Shown here: positions 16,935 through 26,702 of the stretch, one piece after another
How the letters are laid out: every line of letters begins with the position of its first letter
Position numbering within the stretch: the stretch's first letter is position 1
Source: Candidatus Lambdaproteobacteria bacterium RIFOXYD2_FULL_56_26
Lineage (GTDB): Bacteria > SAR324 > XYD2-FULL-50-16
Assembly (NCBI GenBank): GCA_001783715.1
Contig: MFNF01000001.1
Coordinates: 186,001-250,000 of the forward strand
Direction: 5' to 3'
DNA length: 64,000 bases
Program-made: the position numbers and the translations under genes
Notes under the pieces: model-generated
Database searches by the model: none
Told to the model about the DNA's origin: nothing
Seen by the model: only the letters and a program-made list of their open reading frames with translations

Positions 16935-18070
16935 CCTTGGAACCTCGAACGGCGGACTGGCTGGCCTTGTGGCTGGTGCCGGGGATCGGTCCCAAGCGGA
17001 TTGCCGCTTTGCTGGATGCTCTGGGCCGGATTGAAGACATTCTGAGCGCCTCCCACTCCGCCTTGACCCAAGCCGGGCTTTCGAGCGAGCTGGCCCAAGC
17101 GGTGATGGAGGCCAGGGAAAGCATGGAGCTGAAGGCCGAGCTGACCCGGATTGAGGACCAAGGGATCACCCTGGTGGACTGGGAAAGCCCCGATTACCCC
17201 CGACTGCTGACCCAGATAGCGGATGCCCCTCCCCTGCTCTACCTCAAGGGGCAAACCCGGTTCAACGGCCCCCTGCATTTGGCTTTTGTTGGTTCCCGCA
17301 AGGCCTCCTGGCAGGGGAAAAGCCTGACCGAACGGTTGGTCAAACGGCTGGCCCAGTTGCACCCCGAGATTGTCATCGTCTCCGGTTTGGCTTTGGGGAT
17401 CGATGGAGCGGCCCACAAGGCGGCCTTGGAGGCGGGCCTCCAAACCATCGCCGTTTTGGGCAGTGGGCTGGGGGAGATTTACCCGCCCAGCCACAAAAGT
17501 CTGGCCCAAGAGGTGGCCGCCCATGGGGCCTTGGTCAGTGAGTTCCCGATGACCACCGGCCCACAGGCCCAAAACTTTCCTCTACGAAACCGCATCATCT
17601 CGGGCATCTCCCAAGGGGTCCTGGTGGTCGAGGCAGGGCAACGCTCCGGGGCCAGCATTACCGCCAATTTGGCCTTGGAACAGGGCCGAGAGGTCTTCGC
17701 TCTGCCCGGCGCTCCCGATTCCCCCTTTTCTTACGGCACCAACCGGATGATCCAGCAAGGCCGGGCCAAGCTGGTGATCGAGGCCGAAGACATGTTGGTC
17801 GAACTTTTGCCCGACTTTTTGGCCGGGTTGCCCCCGGTCTTTGATCCGCAACAAAAGGCCCAAAAACAACCGGACCTGGACCCGGAAGAGCTGGCCCTGC
17901 TTACGGTGCTGGAGTCCGGCCCGTTGCACCAAGACCAAATCGCCCAAGGGCTGCAAAAGCCGGTGCATCTGGTGCTGGCCCTCTTGACCGCCTTGGAGCT
18001 CAAGGGCGTGATTGTCAATCGTTCCGGTTCGTTGTACGAGCTCAACCACCCCAGGCTCAACCGGCCCTGA
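16931..18070 (+). CDS. dprA: DNA-processing protein DprA
   Basis: DprA/Smf, 379 residues: an N-terminal helix-hairpin-helix-like part (VPGIGPKRIAALLDAL), the Rossmann-type DprA domain with AFVGSRKAS, SGLALGIDGAAHKAAL and LGSGLGEIYPP, PLRNRIISG, and a C-terminal winged-helix segment. It loads RecA onto single-stranded DNA taken up during transformation. The GTG start overlaps the preceding stop by 4 bases (GTGA), so it is translationally coupled to the lipoprotein gene. It implies a capacity for natural competence, though no uptake genes are in view. Confidence 0.95.
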   Translation: MTLEPRTADWLALWLVPGIGPKRIAALLDALGRIEDILSASHSALTQAGLSSELAQAVMEARESMELKAELTRIEDQGITLVDWESPDYPRLLTQIADAPPLLYLKGQTRFNGPLHLAFVGSRKASWQGKSLTERLVKRLAQLHPEIVIVSGLALGIDGAAHKAALEAGLQTIAVLGSGLGEIYPPSHKSLAQEVAAHGALVSEFPMTTGPQAQNFPLRNRIISGISQGVLVVEAGQRSGASITANLALEQGREVFALPGAPDSPFSYGTNRMIQQGRAKLVIEAEDMLVELLPDFLAGLPPVFDPQQKAQKQPDLDPEELALLTVLESGPLHQDQIAQGLQKPVHLVLALLTALELKGVIVNRSGSLYELNHPRLNRP

Positions 18071-18149
18071 CCGGTTCGTTCAATACCCCCTAGCCTTATC
18101 CAAAGGGGCCTGTTAGGCTGCCCAAGAACCTCTTTGTTGGGCCTCACCG

Positions 18150-19502
18150 ATGCACAGTCAATTTGATCTTGATCTGGAAAAACTCGAAGAGTTTTTGGAA
18201 GGCGAAAAGATAGATCGGGTTAAAGACTTCCTCAAAGACCGGCACCCCTCGGACGTTGCCTACCTGACCAATCACATCGCCCCTGCCTACCGGCACATGT
18301 TGGTCCCGTTGATCAAAAAACGGTCCGACCTGGACGAGATCGTGTACCGGCTCAACCCCGACCTAGTCAAGGAACTGGTGTTGACCATGCAGGCGACCGA
18401 AGTGGGCCAGTTGTTCGACCTGTTGGATTCGGACGATGCCGTCAAGGTCTTGGACGACCTGCCCGAAGAACTGGTGGAATGGGTCATGTTGCAGATGCCC
18501 AAAAAGGACAGCCAAGAGCTGGACTTTTTGATGCATTATGAGGAAGACCAAGCGGGGCGGATCATGTCCACCGAATACTTTGCGGTCCATGAAGAGGCCA
18601 CGGTCTTTGATGCCTTCACCGCCATCCGCCAGTCCGGGGAATCGGACATGATCTACACCATCTATGTCATCGACGACCGCAGGCATTTGGTGGGGGTTTT
18701 CAGTCTCCGAGAATTGCTTTCCAAGCCCAACCACCTCAAGGTCCGGGAGTTCATGAACGAACAGGTGGTCAGCGTCAAGGATACGGACGAACAGGAATCG
18801 GTTTCCTTGGTGGTGGAACGGTTGGGCCTTTCGGTGGTGCCGGTGGTCAACTCTCACCTGCAACTGGTGGGGATCGTCACCTTGGACGACGTGCTGCGGG
18901 TGATCCGGTCGGTGACCACCGAAGACATCATGAGACTGGCGGGGACTACCGAAGAGGAATACAGCCACCCTTCCCCGCTGCGAAGCTTCCTGCGCCGGAT
19001 GCCCTGGCTTTTGGTCTCCTTTTTTGGCGGCATGATCACCATCCAAACCAATTTGTACTTCTCCAGTAAAGTTCCTCACCTTGAACTTTTGGCCTTTGTG
19101 ACCATCATTGCGGGGATGGGCGGAAACATCGCCAGCCAATCTTCGACTATTGTGGTCCGAGGTTTGGCCACCGGCAAGATTCTGACCAGTGAACTTTGGG
19201 AGGTCATGGCCAGAGAAGTGGTCACCGGCTTGTTTTTAGGGATGTTTTTTGGGGCTCTGCTGGGGGCAGTCGCCTCTTTTGAGTTCATCGAAATGGCGGT
19301 AATCGGGGTGTCGGTTGCCGTGGGCATGGTGTTTTCCATGCTGATCGCCGCTTTTGTCGGCACCTTGATGCCCATGTTGTTCCAAAAGGCCCAGATCGAC
19401 CCGGCGATAGCCACCGGTCCCTTTGTTTCCACCACCATCGACAACCTCGGGCTCTTGGGTTATTACTCAAGCACCCTTTTGATCTTACGGATGATCGCTT
19501 GA
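18150..19502 (+). CDS. mgtE: Magnesium transporter MgtE
   Basis: A 450-residue MgtE: N-terminal MgtE_N helical domain (about 20-130), two CBS repeats (about 135-255) acting as the magnesium sensor, a connecting helix, and five C-terminal membrane helices containing GGNIASQSSTIVVRGLA and the GPFVSTTIDNLGL segment of the pore. It forms a dimeric Mg2+ channel gated by cytoplasmic Mg2+. The 79-base leader is too short for a magnesium riboswitch and none is seen. Confidence 0.95.
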   Translation: MHSQFDLDLEKLEEFLEGEKIDRVKDFLKDRHPSDVAYLTNHIAPAYRHMLVPLIKKRSDLDEIVYRLNPDLVKELVLTMQATEVGQLFDLLDSDDAVKVLDDLPEELVEWVMLQMPKKDSQELDFLMHYEEDQAGRIMSTEYFAVHEEATVFDAFTAIRQSGESDMIYTIYVIDDRRHLVGVFSLRELLSKPNHLKVREFMNEQVVSVKDTDEQESVSLVVERLGLSVVPVVNSHLQLVGIVTLDDVLRVIRSVTTEDIMRLAGTTEEEYSHPSPLRSFLRRMPWLLVSFFGGMITIQTNLYFSSKVPHLELLAFVTIIAGMGGNIASQSSTIVVRGLATGKILTSELWEVMAREVVTGLFLGMFFGALLGAVASFEFIEMAVIGVSVAVGMVFSMLIAAFVGTLMPMLFQKAQIDPAIATGPFVSTTIDNLGLLGYYSSTLLILRMIA

Positions 19503-19503
19503 C

Positions 19504-21093
19504 ATGAAAAAGATTCTTATCACCGGAAAATTGCACCAAGTGGCTTTGGACAATCTGGCTGCCCAGCCGGACCTGGAGATCGACTACCGGCCCGATCCGC
19601 CCAGGGAAGAACTGCTGTCGATCGTCGGGGAGTTTGACTGCATCATCTCTCGGAGCGAAACGGACATCGACAAGGAATTGATCGACAAAGCGAGCAAACT
19701 TTCGGTGATCGCTCGGGCCGCTGTAGGGATCGGCAACATTGATGTGGACTACGCTACCCAAAAAGGAATTTTGGTGTTCAACACTCCGGCGAAAAACACC
19801 AACTCCGCCGCAGAGTTGACCTTGATGTTGATGCTCTCGGCGATGAGGAAGCTGGTGCCGGCGCACAAGTCGATGGAAGCGGACCAGTGGAACCGGCACA
19901 AGTTCACCGGCACCGAGTTGTTGGGGAAAACCATTGGGATCATTGGTCTGGGTAACGTGGGGCACCGGGTCGCTCGGTTTTGTAATTCTTTTGATTGCAA
20001 GGTATTGGCCTATGACCCTTATGTCAGCCGGGAATATTGCTCCGGCCACAATGCCGAACAGGTGACCTTTGACCGGCTGATCGCTGAGTCCGACTTGATC
20101 ACCATCCACACGCCTAAAAACAAAGAAACCGTCAACATGGTCGGGGACAAGGAAATCGCCCAGATGAAAAAAGGGGTGATCCTGATCAACGCCGCTCGGG
20201 GTGGACTGTTCAACGAAGAAGCGATGGTCCGGGGCTTGGAGTCCGGCAAGATTGCCGCCATTGGTCTGGATACTTGGGATGTGGAGCCGGTCAAGGAGCA
20301 TCCCTTAAAAAACCGGGACAACGTGGTGATGACCCCGCACATCGGGGCTTCGACCCAAGAGGCCCAATACCGGATTGGAGATACGGTTACCAAAGAAACC
20401 ATCAAAGCCCTAAGGGGGGAGATCGTCTCCACTCCGGTCAACCTGCCGGACGTTCATGCCTTTGAAAATCCGGAAGCCCAGGTTTATGCCTCTTTGGCCG
20501 CCAAGTTGGGCAGCTTTACCCGGCAGTACATCGGGGTGGGGTTCTCGCCCCAGAAGGTGGAGTTTTGTTACCGTGGGGACCTCAACCAGGGCGATTGGTC
20601 CTTGATCCGGTTGAGTTACTTGAAGGAATTGCTCCAAGGAACCGCCGAAGCCACCGTTTCTTACGTCAACGTGCTGCAAATCGCCGAGGCCAGGGGGCTC
20701 AAGATCATCGAACGGGCGGACCGGGACTTTACGGACTACGAGTCGGCCATTCGGATCATCCTGTCTGGGGACAACCAACAAATCGCCATTGGCGGGACCG
20801 TCTTGGGTCGCCAGCGGGGAAGGCTTTCTTACCTCAACGGTTTTGTGTTTGAAGTAGAACCCCAGGGGCGCATCCTGGCGGTGGAGAACCGGGACCTTCC
20901 GGGGGTGATCGGACACATCGGTACCGTTTTGGGCCGCAACGGAGTCAACATCCAGCAGTTTGAGCTGAGCCGAAACGTCAAAGGTGGCGAGGCGATGGCG
21001 CTGGTATTGGTAGATGAACCGATCAACACCCGGGTGATGGATGAACTCAAGCAGCATAACTCGATCCTCCAGGTCAAGGTTATCGAGCTGTAA
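19504..21093 (+). CDS. serA: D-3-phosphoglycerate dehydrogenase
   Basis: A long-form SerA of 529 residues: catalytic and NAD-binding domain with GIIGLGNVGHRVARF, the catalytic Arg-Glu-His set (INAARGG, then PHIGASTQEAQ), an intervening domain, and a C-terminal ACT domain (AVENRDLPGVIGHIGTVLG) for serine feedback. It oxidises 3-phosphoglycerate in serine biosynthesis. It starts one base after mgtE ends. Confidence 0.96.
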   Translation: MKKILITGKLHQVALDNLAAQPDLEIDYRPDPPREELLSIVGEFDCIISRSETDIDKELIDKASKLSVIARAAVGIGNIDVDYATQKGILVFNTPAKNTNSAAELTLMLMLSAMRKLVPAHKSMEADQWNRHKFTGTELLGKTIGIIGLGNVGHRVARFCNSFDCKVLAYDPYVSREYCSGHNAEQVTFDRLIAESDLITIHTPKNKETVNMVGDKEIAQMKKGVILINAARGGLFNEEAMVRGLESGKIAAIGLDTWDVEPVKEHPLKNRDNVVMTPHIGASTQEAQYRIGDTVTKETIKALRGEIVSTPVNLPDVHAFENPEAQVYASLAAKLGSFTRQYIGVGFSPQKVEFCYRGDLNQGDWSLIRLSYLKELLQGTAEATVSYVNVLQIAEARGLKIIERADRDFTDYESAIRIILSGDNQQIAIGGTVLGRQRGRLSYLNGFVFEVEPQGRILAVENRDLPGVIGHIGTVLGRNGVNIQQFELSRNVKGGEAMALVLVDEPINTRVMDELKQHNSILQVKVIEL

Positions 21094-21100
21094 TCCAAGG

Positions 21101-21712
21101 TTGGGTCGGTTTCTTTGGGTCTGTTTGCTCTTGGGGGCCGGTCTTTTTCCCCTGAGGGTGCAGGCCGCCCAACCGGTCCATCTGTCGGCGACCTTGGGGG
21201 CGGAAGGCCTCCAAGGGCAAAGTCCGGTTTATGACCTCAACCTGCTTTTTTTTGACTCCCAAGGGCTGCGGTTTGAGCTTTTGCCCCAATACCAGCTTTA
21301 CCAGGGTGACCTGTACTCGAAAGACGGGGAACTCAGGGCCAACCGGATCGTTGGGGATGTTTCCTCCCTCAGCTGGTTCAAGGCCTGGGATTTTCGCCGG
21401 TACAGCACCAGAGACAACCTGCCACTCAGTTTCCTGACCGCTTACACCACCTTGGGGGTCTCCCAGTCCAGTTTGACCTTAACGCAAAACCGGTACAAAG
21501 CGGTAGGTGGTGTCCTCGAATCCACGGAGGTAACCGAGACCCTTTCCCCGACCCAAGGTTTGGTGCAAATGGGACTTTATGGGGGGGATTCCTTTGCGGT
21601 AGTGGACCTGCGGTTGGGTTACCTGTTTGGACAGGCCAAAGCAAAGTTGTTGGAAAAAAAGGTGCTGCTTTCCAATTGGTCCTTGGTATTGGCTTTGGGG
21701 GTGGGGTTCTAG
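21101..21712 (+). CDS. Exported protein of unknown function
   Basis: About 203 residues with a clear signal peptide (FLWVCLLLGAGLFPL, cleavage near VQA-AQ). The mature part is rich in short amphipathic strands such as VYDLNLLFFDSQGLRFELLPQY and may be a small beta-barrel or beta-sandwich in the envelope. I use the TTG at 21101, which gives an ideal signal peptide, but the ATG at 21041 inside serA is possible. No recognised family. It precedes the potassium-channel gene, whose possible long start would overlap its end. Confidence 0.5.
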   Translation: MGRFLWVCLLLGAGLFPLRVQAAQPVHLSATLGAEGLQGQSPVYDLNLLFFDSQGLRFELLPQYQLYQGDLYSKDGELRANRIVGDVSSLSWFKAWDFRRYSTRDNLPLSFLTAYTTLGVSQSSLTLTQNRYKAVGGVLESTEVTETLSPTQGLVQMGLYGGDSFAVVDLRLGYLFGQAKAKLLEKKVLLSNWSLVLALGVGF

Positions 21713-21777
21713 GTTGGTATGAAACTTGGATTGCTTGGGTCCAGTTCACCACTATTTTTTGGCTATTGGGGGCCTTC

Positions 21778-24207
21778 ATGAAGGAAAAAATACACCAGTC
21801 GTTTCGGCTATTCCACCTTTGGTACGTCGCCTGGAAGGAAGATCCGCTTAAGTTTTTTATTGGTCTGGTCAAAAGCCCCTTTTTCAGTACCGTCTTAGGC
21901 TTCGTCACCTTCGTCTTGACTGCCGCCGGTCTGTTTCACCTGATCGAAACTCCCGCCAACAAGGGGTTCGAGACCTTTTTTTCCAGCCTTTGGTTTTCCA
22001 TTGTCACCATCACCACCGTTGGCTACGGGGACATTTCCCCTACGAGCTTGTGGGGTCGGACCTTGGCGATGGGCGTGATCTTTGTGGGGATAGGTTACAC
22101 CGGGGTAGTCACCGGTACCATCACCAGCTGGTTGGTGGAGCGAAACCAGCGCAAGGAAATGGGCTTGGTGCCGCTGAAGAATCTGGAAGGCCACTTTGTG
22201 GTTTGCGGCTGGAAACCCAACATGCCCGACCTGTTGATCGACATTTTGAGCCTTTTGGAGACCGACTCCAAAAAGCTGGTACTGATCAACCAAACCGACC
22301 CTAAGACGGTCCAAAGCCTGCGCAAAAATCCGGCCCTGGCCAACTTTCGCTTTTATTCCGGCGACGACACCAACGTGGAGGACCTCAAAAAGGCCTCCGC
22401 CCACCGGGCTTCCAAGGTGATGATCTTAGCGGACGACCAACCGGGCAAAAGCGCCGAGGAATTGGACTTCCAGTCGGTTTTGACCTCCTTGGCGATCAAC
22501 CGGATCAACCCCCAGGCCTACCAGATCGTTGAGCTGACCCTGCCCAAATTCAAGTTGTACCTCACCCGGGCCAAGGTGGAAGAGATCGTCCTCAACAAGG
22601 CTTATTCCAGGATGCTGCTTTGCAACATTGCCTTGATGAGCGGGATGTACAACGTTTTTAAGGCCTTGTTTGCCTTAGATTCAGGGCTTTTTTCCGTCCG
22701 GGCCCTTCCGGCAGGTTGGGTGGGGAAAACCTACCTGGAGGTCAAGGGTGGGATTGAAGATGCCGTGGTGGTTGGGCTTTTGGAGAACGTGGGCAACCTC
22801 AACCGTCGCAAGGCCGAGAAGATGACCGAGATCCAAAAAAGCCCTTCGATCCAACAGGCGATCGGCTCTTTGATCGAACTCAAGGGGATGCAGTCCAACG
22901 ATCCCTTTTTTAATCCGCCGCCGGACTATGTGATCCGGGAGAACACCGACCTGATGGTCCTTGAAGCCAAACCTGGAGAGATGAACCGGCTGGGCCAGAG
23001 CGCCAAAAGCAACGGGCCCCAAAAAGTGAAGTCCCACAAAAAGCTTCTGGAAGCGACGTTACACGAAAACTTGGCCCTCTCCGAAAGTTGGGAGGACTAC
23101 TTTGAAAACTTCTCCCAGCAAGGGGTGGAGTTGTTGCTTGAAAAGGATCTGGTCGTCGGATTGTTGTACCTCGATGAACCCTATCCCTTCCCGGACCTGG
23201 AAATCAACAGCGACCTCGCCAAGTTGATTGCCTACTGGTACAGCAAGGTCAAAAACCTGGGCGAAATTCGGGAAAACAAAAAACTGACTGCCCAAGCGAG
23301 CCCCAAGGAATACATGGCTACTCATCTCTTGGAAAAGCCTCTGTTCCAGGACTCCGGGAGAAAGGGGCAATTGTTGATCTTAGGTTGGAAAAAAGAAATC
23401 ATCGAGATGCTTCACGTGCTGGTGTCTCGGGAGTCCGAAGAGTTTGTCCGTTGGCAGGGGATCACCCTGGTGGCCGATGTGACCGAAAAAGAAAAGGCGG
23501 AATTTGAGGCCCACTTCGGCAAACGCAAGGGCGTGCGGCTGGTGGTCGGGGACACCAACAGCCGGGAGGTGCTGATCGCTGCGGGGGTGATGACCACCAA
23601 AAAGGCCCTGGTGCTGGCCGAAACTGGCCGCTCCAAAAGCCTCCAGGAAATGGATGCCCAGTCGGTGCTTTGTTGTATGATGGTCAACGACCTGAACAAA
23701 AAGGTGTACATTGCCGCTGAGATTTTGGACAAAAAATACCTGGAAACCTTGACCGCCGCCAACGTGGAAGAGATATTCCTGGTCGATGAATTCAGCAACA
23801 TCATGTTGGCCAACGGCAGCCACGGCAGAGGGGTTTCCAACGTGATCCGGGACGTGGTCAACCTCAAGGACAACACCATCGAGATCCTGGGCATTGAACC
23901 CAGGTTCATGGGGCTCCAGTTCGGGGAGCTGGTCCAAGAGGTGCAGGCCCCAGGAAAGATGGCTCTGGGGCTCTTGGAAGAGGCGGGCAACATGTATGTC
24001 CGCAAGTCGGAACGGATTCACCAAGCCCAGGTGTTGCCCAACATCAAGGAAAGTGTGGCCGAGCTGGTCCGGGTCAAAAGGCTGAGCGCCAACCATGTGG
24101 TTTTTGCGCCGCCGATGGATTACCTGATCAAGGAGCACAGCCGCCTGATCCTGCTCAACACCTCCAAGCCCGACCTTTGGGCCAAACCTGCGGAGCCCAA
24201 GGTTTGA
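21778..24207 (+). CDS. Two-TM potassium channel with tandem RCK domains (GsuK-like)
   Basis: About 809 residues from the ATG at 21778. A membrane helix (35-56), the pore with selectivity filter TVGYGD at residues 80-85, and a second helix (94-118) are followed by two full RCK/TrkA units in one chain. The first opens with HFVVCGWKPNMPD near 139; the second with GQLLILGWKKEIIEML near 530. Two RCK domains per polypeptide on a 2-TM pore is the plan of the Geobacter GsuK channel, gated by ligands such as Ca2+ and nucleotides. The upstream in-frame start at 21676 would overlap the preceding gene. Confidence 0.88.
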   Translation: MKEKIHQSFRLFHLWYVAWKEDPLKFFIGLVKSPFFSTVLGFVTFVLTAAGLFHLIETPANKGFETFFSSLWFSIVTITTVGYGDISPTSLWGRTLAMGVIFVGIGYTGVVTGTITSWLVERNQRKEMGLVPLKNLEGHFVVCGWKPNMPDLLIDILSLLETDSKKLVLINQTDPKTVQSLRKNPALANFRFYSGDDTNVEDLKKASAHRASKVMILADDQPGKSAEELDFQSVLTSLAINRINPQAYQIVELTLPKFKLYLTRAKVEEIVLNKAYSRMLLCNIALMSGMYNVFKALFALDSGLFSVRALPAGWVGKTYLEVKGGIEDAVVVGLLENVGNLNRRKAEKMTEIQKSPSIQQAIGSLIELKGMQSNDPFFNPPPDYVIRENTDLMVLEAKPGEMNRLGQSAKSNGPQKVKSHKKLLEATLHENLALSESWEDYFENFSQQGVELLLEKDLVVGLLYLDEPYPFPDLEINSDLAKLIAYWYSKVKNLGEIRENKKLTAQASPKEYMATHLLEKPLFQDSGRKGQLLILGWKKEIIEMLHVLVSRESEEFVRWQGITLVADVTEKEKAEFEAHFGKRKGVRLVVGDTNSREVLIAAGVMTTKKALVLAETGRSKSLQEMDAQSVLCCMMVNDLNKKVYIAAEILDKKYLETLTAANVEEIFLVDEFSNIMLANGSHGRGVSNVIRDVVNLKDNTIEILGIEPRFMGLQFGELVQEVQAPGKMALGLLEEAGNMYVRKSERIHQAQVLPNIKESVAELVRVKRLSANHVVFAPPMDYLIKEHSRLILLNTSKPDLWAKPAEPKV

Positions 24208-24965
24208 AACAGTGTAGGGAGCAGGCCTTTTTGTTGCGCTTGGTCCCCTACAAGGATCACGACCTGATCGCCCATTTTTTGGGCCAAACCTCTGGCCTTT
24301 TGGGAGCAGTTCTGTACCGAGCCCGAGGGGGAAAGGAAGGGTTTTCCTACCAACCGGGAGACAAGCTGGAATTGGACTACCTCTCCCAAGAGGGCAGCGA
24401 CCTGGTCCGGGTCAACAGCTTCAGCCCGCTGGCCTTGATCCGGCCCCACGACTTCACCTACCCCCGTTTCCTTTGCCACAGTTTTTTGGTGGATTTGGTC
24501 ACCCGGATTTCGGTTCCCGGCCAAGCCTCGCCGGGGCTGTTTGGGCTGATGGAGCGAATGGGCACCTGGGCTTGGCCGCCCCAAGAAGAGCTGAGGTTCG
24601 TGCTCTGGGCCTTGGACCGGATTGGCCAGGAAACCGGCTACCCGGTGGACCCCAAGGTCTGCGCCCAATGCGGAAAGGCGACCGTAAAACCGGGGGAAAC
24701 AGAATGGGTGGTACGCAAGGAAACCTATGAACTGGAAGAGCCGGGATTGGTTTGTGCCCTCTGTTTGGGGCACCCAGGCAGTTGGAGCGGGGCGGAGGTC
24801 AAGGCCTTGGCGCTGTCCCAGTCCGAAGCTTTTTTGGACCAAAAACAACCGATCCCGGTCCCTTTGATGGCCCAGCTTTGCCTGAAGTTGAGCCGCCGGT
24901 TGCTGGTGGCCTTGGAGCTAGCTCCCAAGAGCCTTGGCCTCTTCGAGCGGTTGCTCTTGGGTTAG
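24204..24965 (+). CDS. recO: DNA repair protein RecO
   Basis: RecO, 253 residues: N-terminal OB fold (AFLLRLVPYKDHDLIAHFL), helical middle, and a zinc site CAQCG...CALC near residues 152-190. It helps load RecA on SSB-coated gaps with RecR. I choose the TTG at 24204, which overlaps the channel stop (TTGA) and has GGAG about 8 bases before. The 3' end overlaps the convergent ABC gene by 48 bases, so the two C-termini are coded on opposite strands of the same DNA. Confidence 0.9.
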   Translation: MKQCREQAFLLRLVPYKDHDLIAHFLGQTSGLLGAVLYRARGGKEGFSYQPGDKLELDYLSQEGSDLVRVNSFSPLALIRPHDFTYPRFLCHSFLVDLVTRISVPGQASPGLFGLMERMGTWAWPPQEELRFVLWALDRIGQETGYPVDPKVCAQCGKATVKPGETEWVVRKETYELEEPGLVCALCLGHPGSWSGAEVKALALSQSEAFLDQKQPIPVPLMAQLCLKLSRRLLVALELAPKSLGLFERLLLG

Positions 24966-26702
24966 GTGGTTGAGCAGCTGTTCGTAGTAACCCCGCTGGG
25001 CCAGCAATTCCGGGTGGGTGCCTCGCTCGATGATCTCCCCTCCCTTCATCACCAAGATCAAGTCTGAATGTTCGATGGTACTCAACCGGTGGGCAATGGC
25101 GATCACGGTTTTGGTCTCGAAAATCCGAGTGGTAGCCTTTTGGATCGCCTCTTCGGTGATCGAGTCCACCGAACTGGTTGCTTCGTCGAGCAAAACCAAG
25201 TCCGCTGGTTTGGCCATGGACCGGGCAAAGCTGACCAGTTGGGCTTGGCCGGAGCTGAGGTTTTTGCCGTTGTCGGTGATCTTAAAATCGTACCCGCCCG
25301 GCAGGGCCTCGATGAAAGGATCGGCGTTGACCGCCTGGGCGGCTTCCCGGATGGCCTCTGGAGACAGCTCCAGGCCCAGGGCGATGTTGAAGCCGACCGG
25401 CTCGTTAAAAAGATAGACATCCTGCTGCATCAAGCTGGTCAAAGCGAGCATCTTGGACCGGGGGATGGTGGAAAGTTCGATCCCGTTGAGCCGGATTGAG
25501 CCCTGGTAGCCCTCGTAAGCCTTGTAGATCAACCGCAGGATCGTGGACTTGCCCGAACCGGTCGCCCCAACCAGCGCCACCCGTTGGCCCTTCTCCAGGG
25601 AAAAAGAAACCTTCTTGAGCGCAAGTTCCCCGGCTTTGCCGTACCCGAAGCTTACTTGGTCAAACACCAAACTTTCAAAGCCCCCCAGCTGCCGCTCTTG
25701 GGCCTCCGAGAGCCGGTTTTCTTGGGGCAAAGGTTCGCTGAGAAGGACCATCACCTGTTCCAAGGCGCTGAAGGCCCGCTGGATCATGGCCAGCTGTTGG
25801 GCAAATTCCCGGATGGGCACGAAGATCCGGTTTAGGGTGTTGATGAACCCCACCAGCACCCCGATCGAGACTACTCCCACCAAGATCAACCCCGCCCCGT
25901 ACCAGATCAGGGCCGCCATGGCCACCGAGGTCAACCCTTCGATCAGGGAATACAAGAGGGCATCGTAGGTGTTGTTGCGGTTTTGGGCCTGGAGGAACCG
26001 GAAGTTTTTCCGGTTGAATTGGGTCAGGACTTTTTCTTCCGCTGCAAACAGCTGGACCGTTTTGATCCCGATCAAACATTCGGCCAAGTAGGCGGTGGCT
26101 TCCGCCAGGGCTTCCCGGGCCTCGTTGAAGGTTTGGCGGAGTTTCTTTTTTAAAACCACCGTAACCCCCCAAACCGGCAGCAGGATCACCACCACCACCA
26201 AAGTCAACTTCCAGGACAGGTACAGGAGGAAAAAAAACAACCCCAAGGTTTTAACGAAGTCGCTGATCAGGTTTAAAACCCCCATGGCCAGGGATTCACC
26301 CAACGCTTCCATGTCGCTGGTCAGGCGGCTGAGGACCTTGCCCACCGGGTTGTGGTCGTAAAAGGACCGAGGCAGGGCCAAACAATGCCTAAAGACGGCG
26401 ATCCGCAGGTCGGCGATGGACTTTTGACCAGTCCGCTGTAAGGAATAGGTGTAAACCCCATCGGCAAAGTACCCCACCAGGACCGAGAGCGCCATCAGGC
26501 CGATCAGCCCCCAAAAGCCGGTGAGGTCGTGGTGGCTCAACTTTTCGTCGATCACTTTGACGATCAGCCAAGGCATGGCCAAGGTAGAGCCAATGGCAAA
26601 AGGCATGGCCAAAAGGGCAAGCCAAACCCAGCCTTTGTAGGGTTTTACAAAGGTCAGGAAGAACTTGAAGAGTTTCAGGTCGGTGGTTTTGAGCTTAGCC
26701 AC
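24918..26702 (-). CDS. ABC exporter half-transporter, subunit with intact Walker B glutamate
   Basis: A 594-residue type IV ABC exporter half: six membrane helices, then the nucleotide-binding domain with Walker A GATGSGKST, signature LSSGQ (altered from LSGGQ) and Walker B LVLLDEATSSVD with the catalytic glutamate. It overlaps the upstream ABC gene by 8 bases, so the two form a heterodimer. Its intact Walker sites would pair with the partner's normal LSGGQ, giving the hydrolytic site. Substrate unknown; candidates are lipids, peptides or drugs. Confidence 0.9.
   Translation of the reverse strand: MAKLKTTDLKLFKFFLTFVKPYKGWVWLALLAMPFAIGSTLAMPWLIVKVIDEKLSHHDLTGFWGLIGLMALSVLVGYFADGVYTYSLQRTGQKSIADLRIAVFRHCLALPRSFYDHNPVGKVLSRLTSDMEALGESLAMGVLNLISDFVKTLGLFFFLLYLSWKLTLVVVVILLPVWGVTVVLKKKLRQTFNEAREALAEATAYLAECLIGIKTVQLFAAEEKVLTQFNRKNFRFLQAQNRNNTYDALLYSLIEGLTSVAMAALIWYGAGLILVGVVSIGVLVGFINTLNRIFVPIREFAQQLAMIQRAFSALEQVMVLLSEPLPQENRLSEAQERQLGGFESLVFDQVSFGYGKAGELALKKVSFSLEKGQRVALVGATGSGKSTILRLIYKAYEGYQGSIRLNGIELSTIPRSKMLALTSLMQQDVYLFNEPVGFNIALGLELSPEAIREAAQAVNADPFIEALPGGYDFKITDNGKNLSSGQAQLVSFARSMAKPADLVLLDEATSSVDSITEEAIQKATTRIFETKTVIAIAHRLSTIEHSDLILVMKGGEIIERGTHPELLAQRGYYEQLLNHLTQEQPLEEAKALGS

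Noticed and set aside
18071-18149. Possible magnesium riboswitch before mgtE
   Set aside because: The 79-base leader is too short and shows no M-box-like paired regions or terminator.
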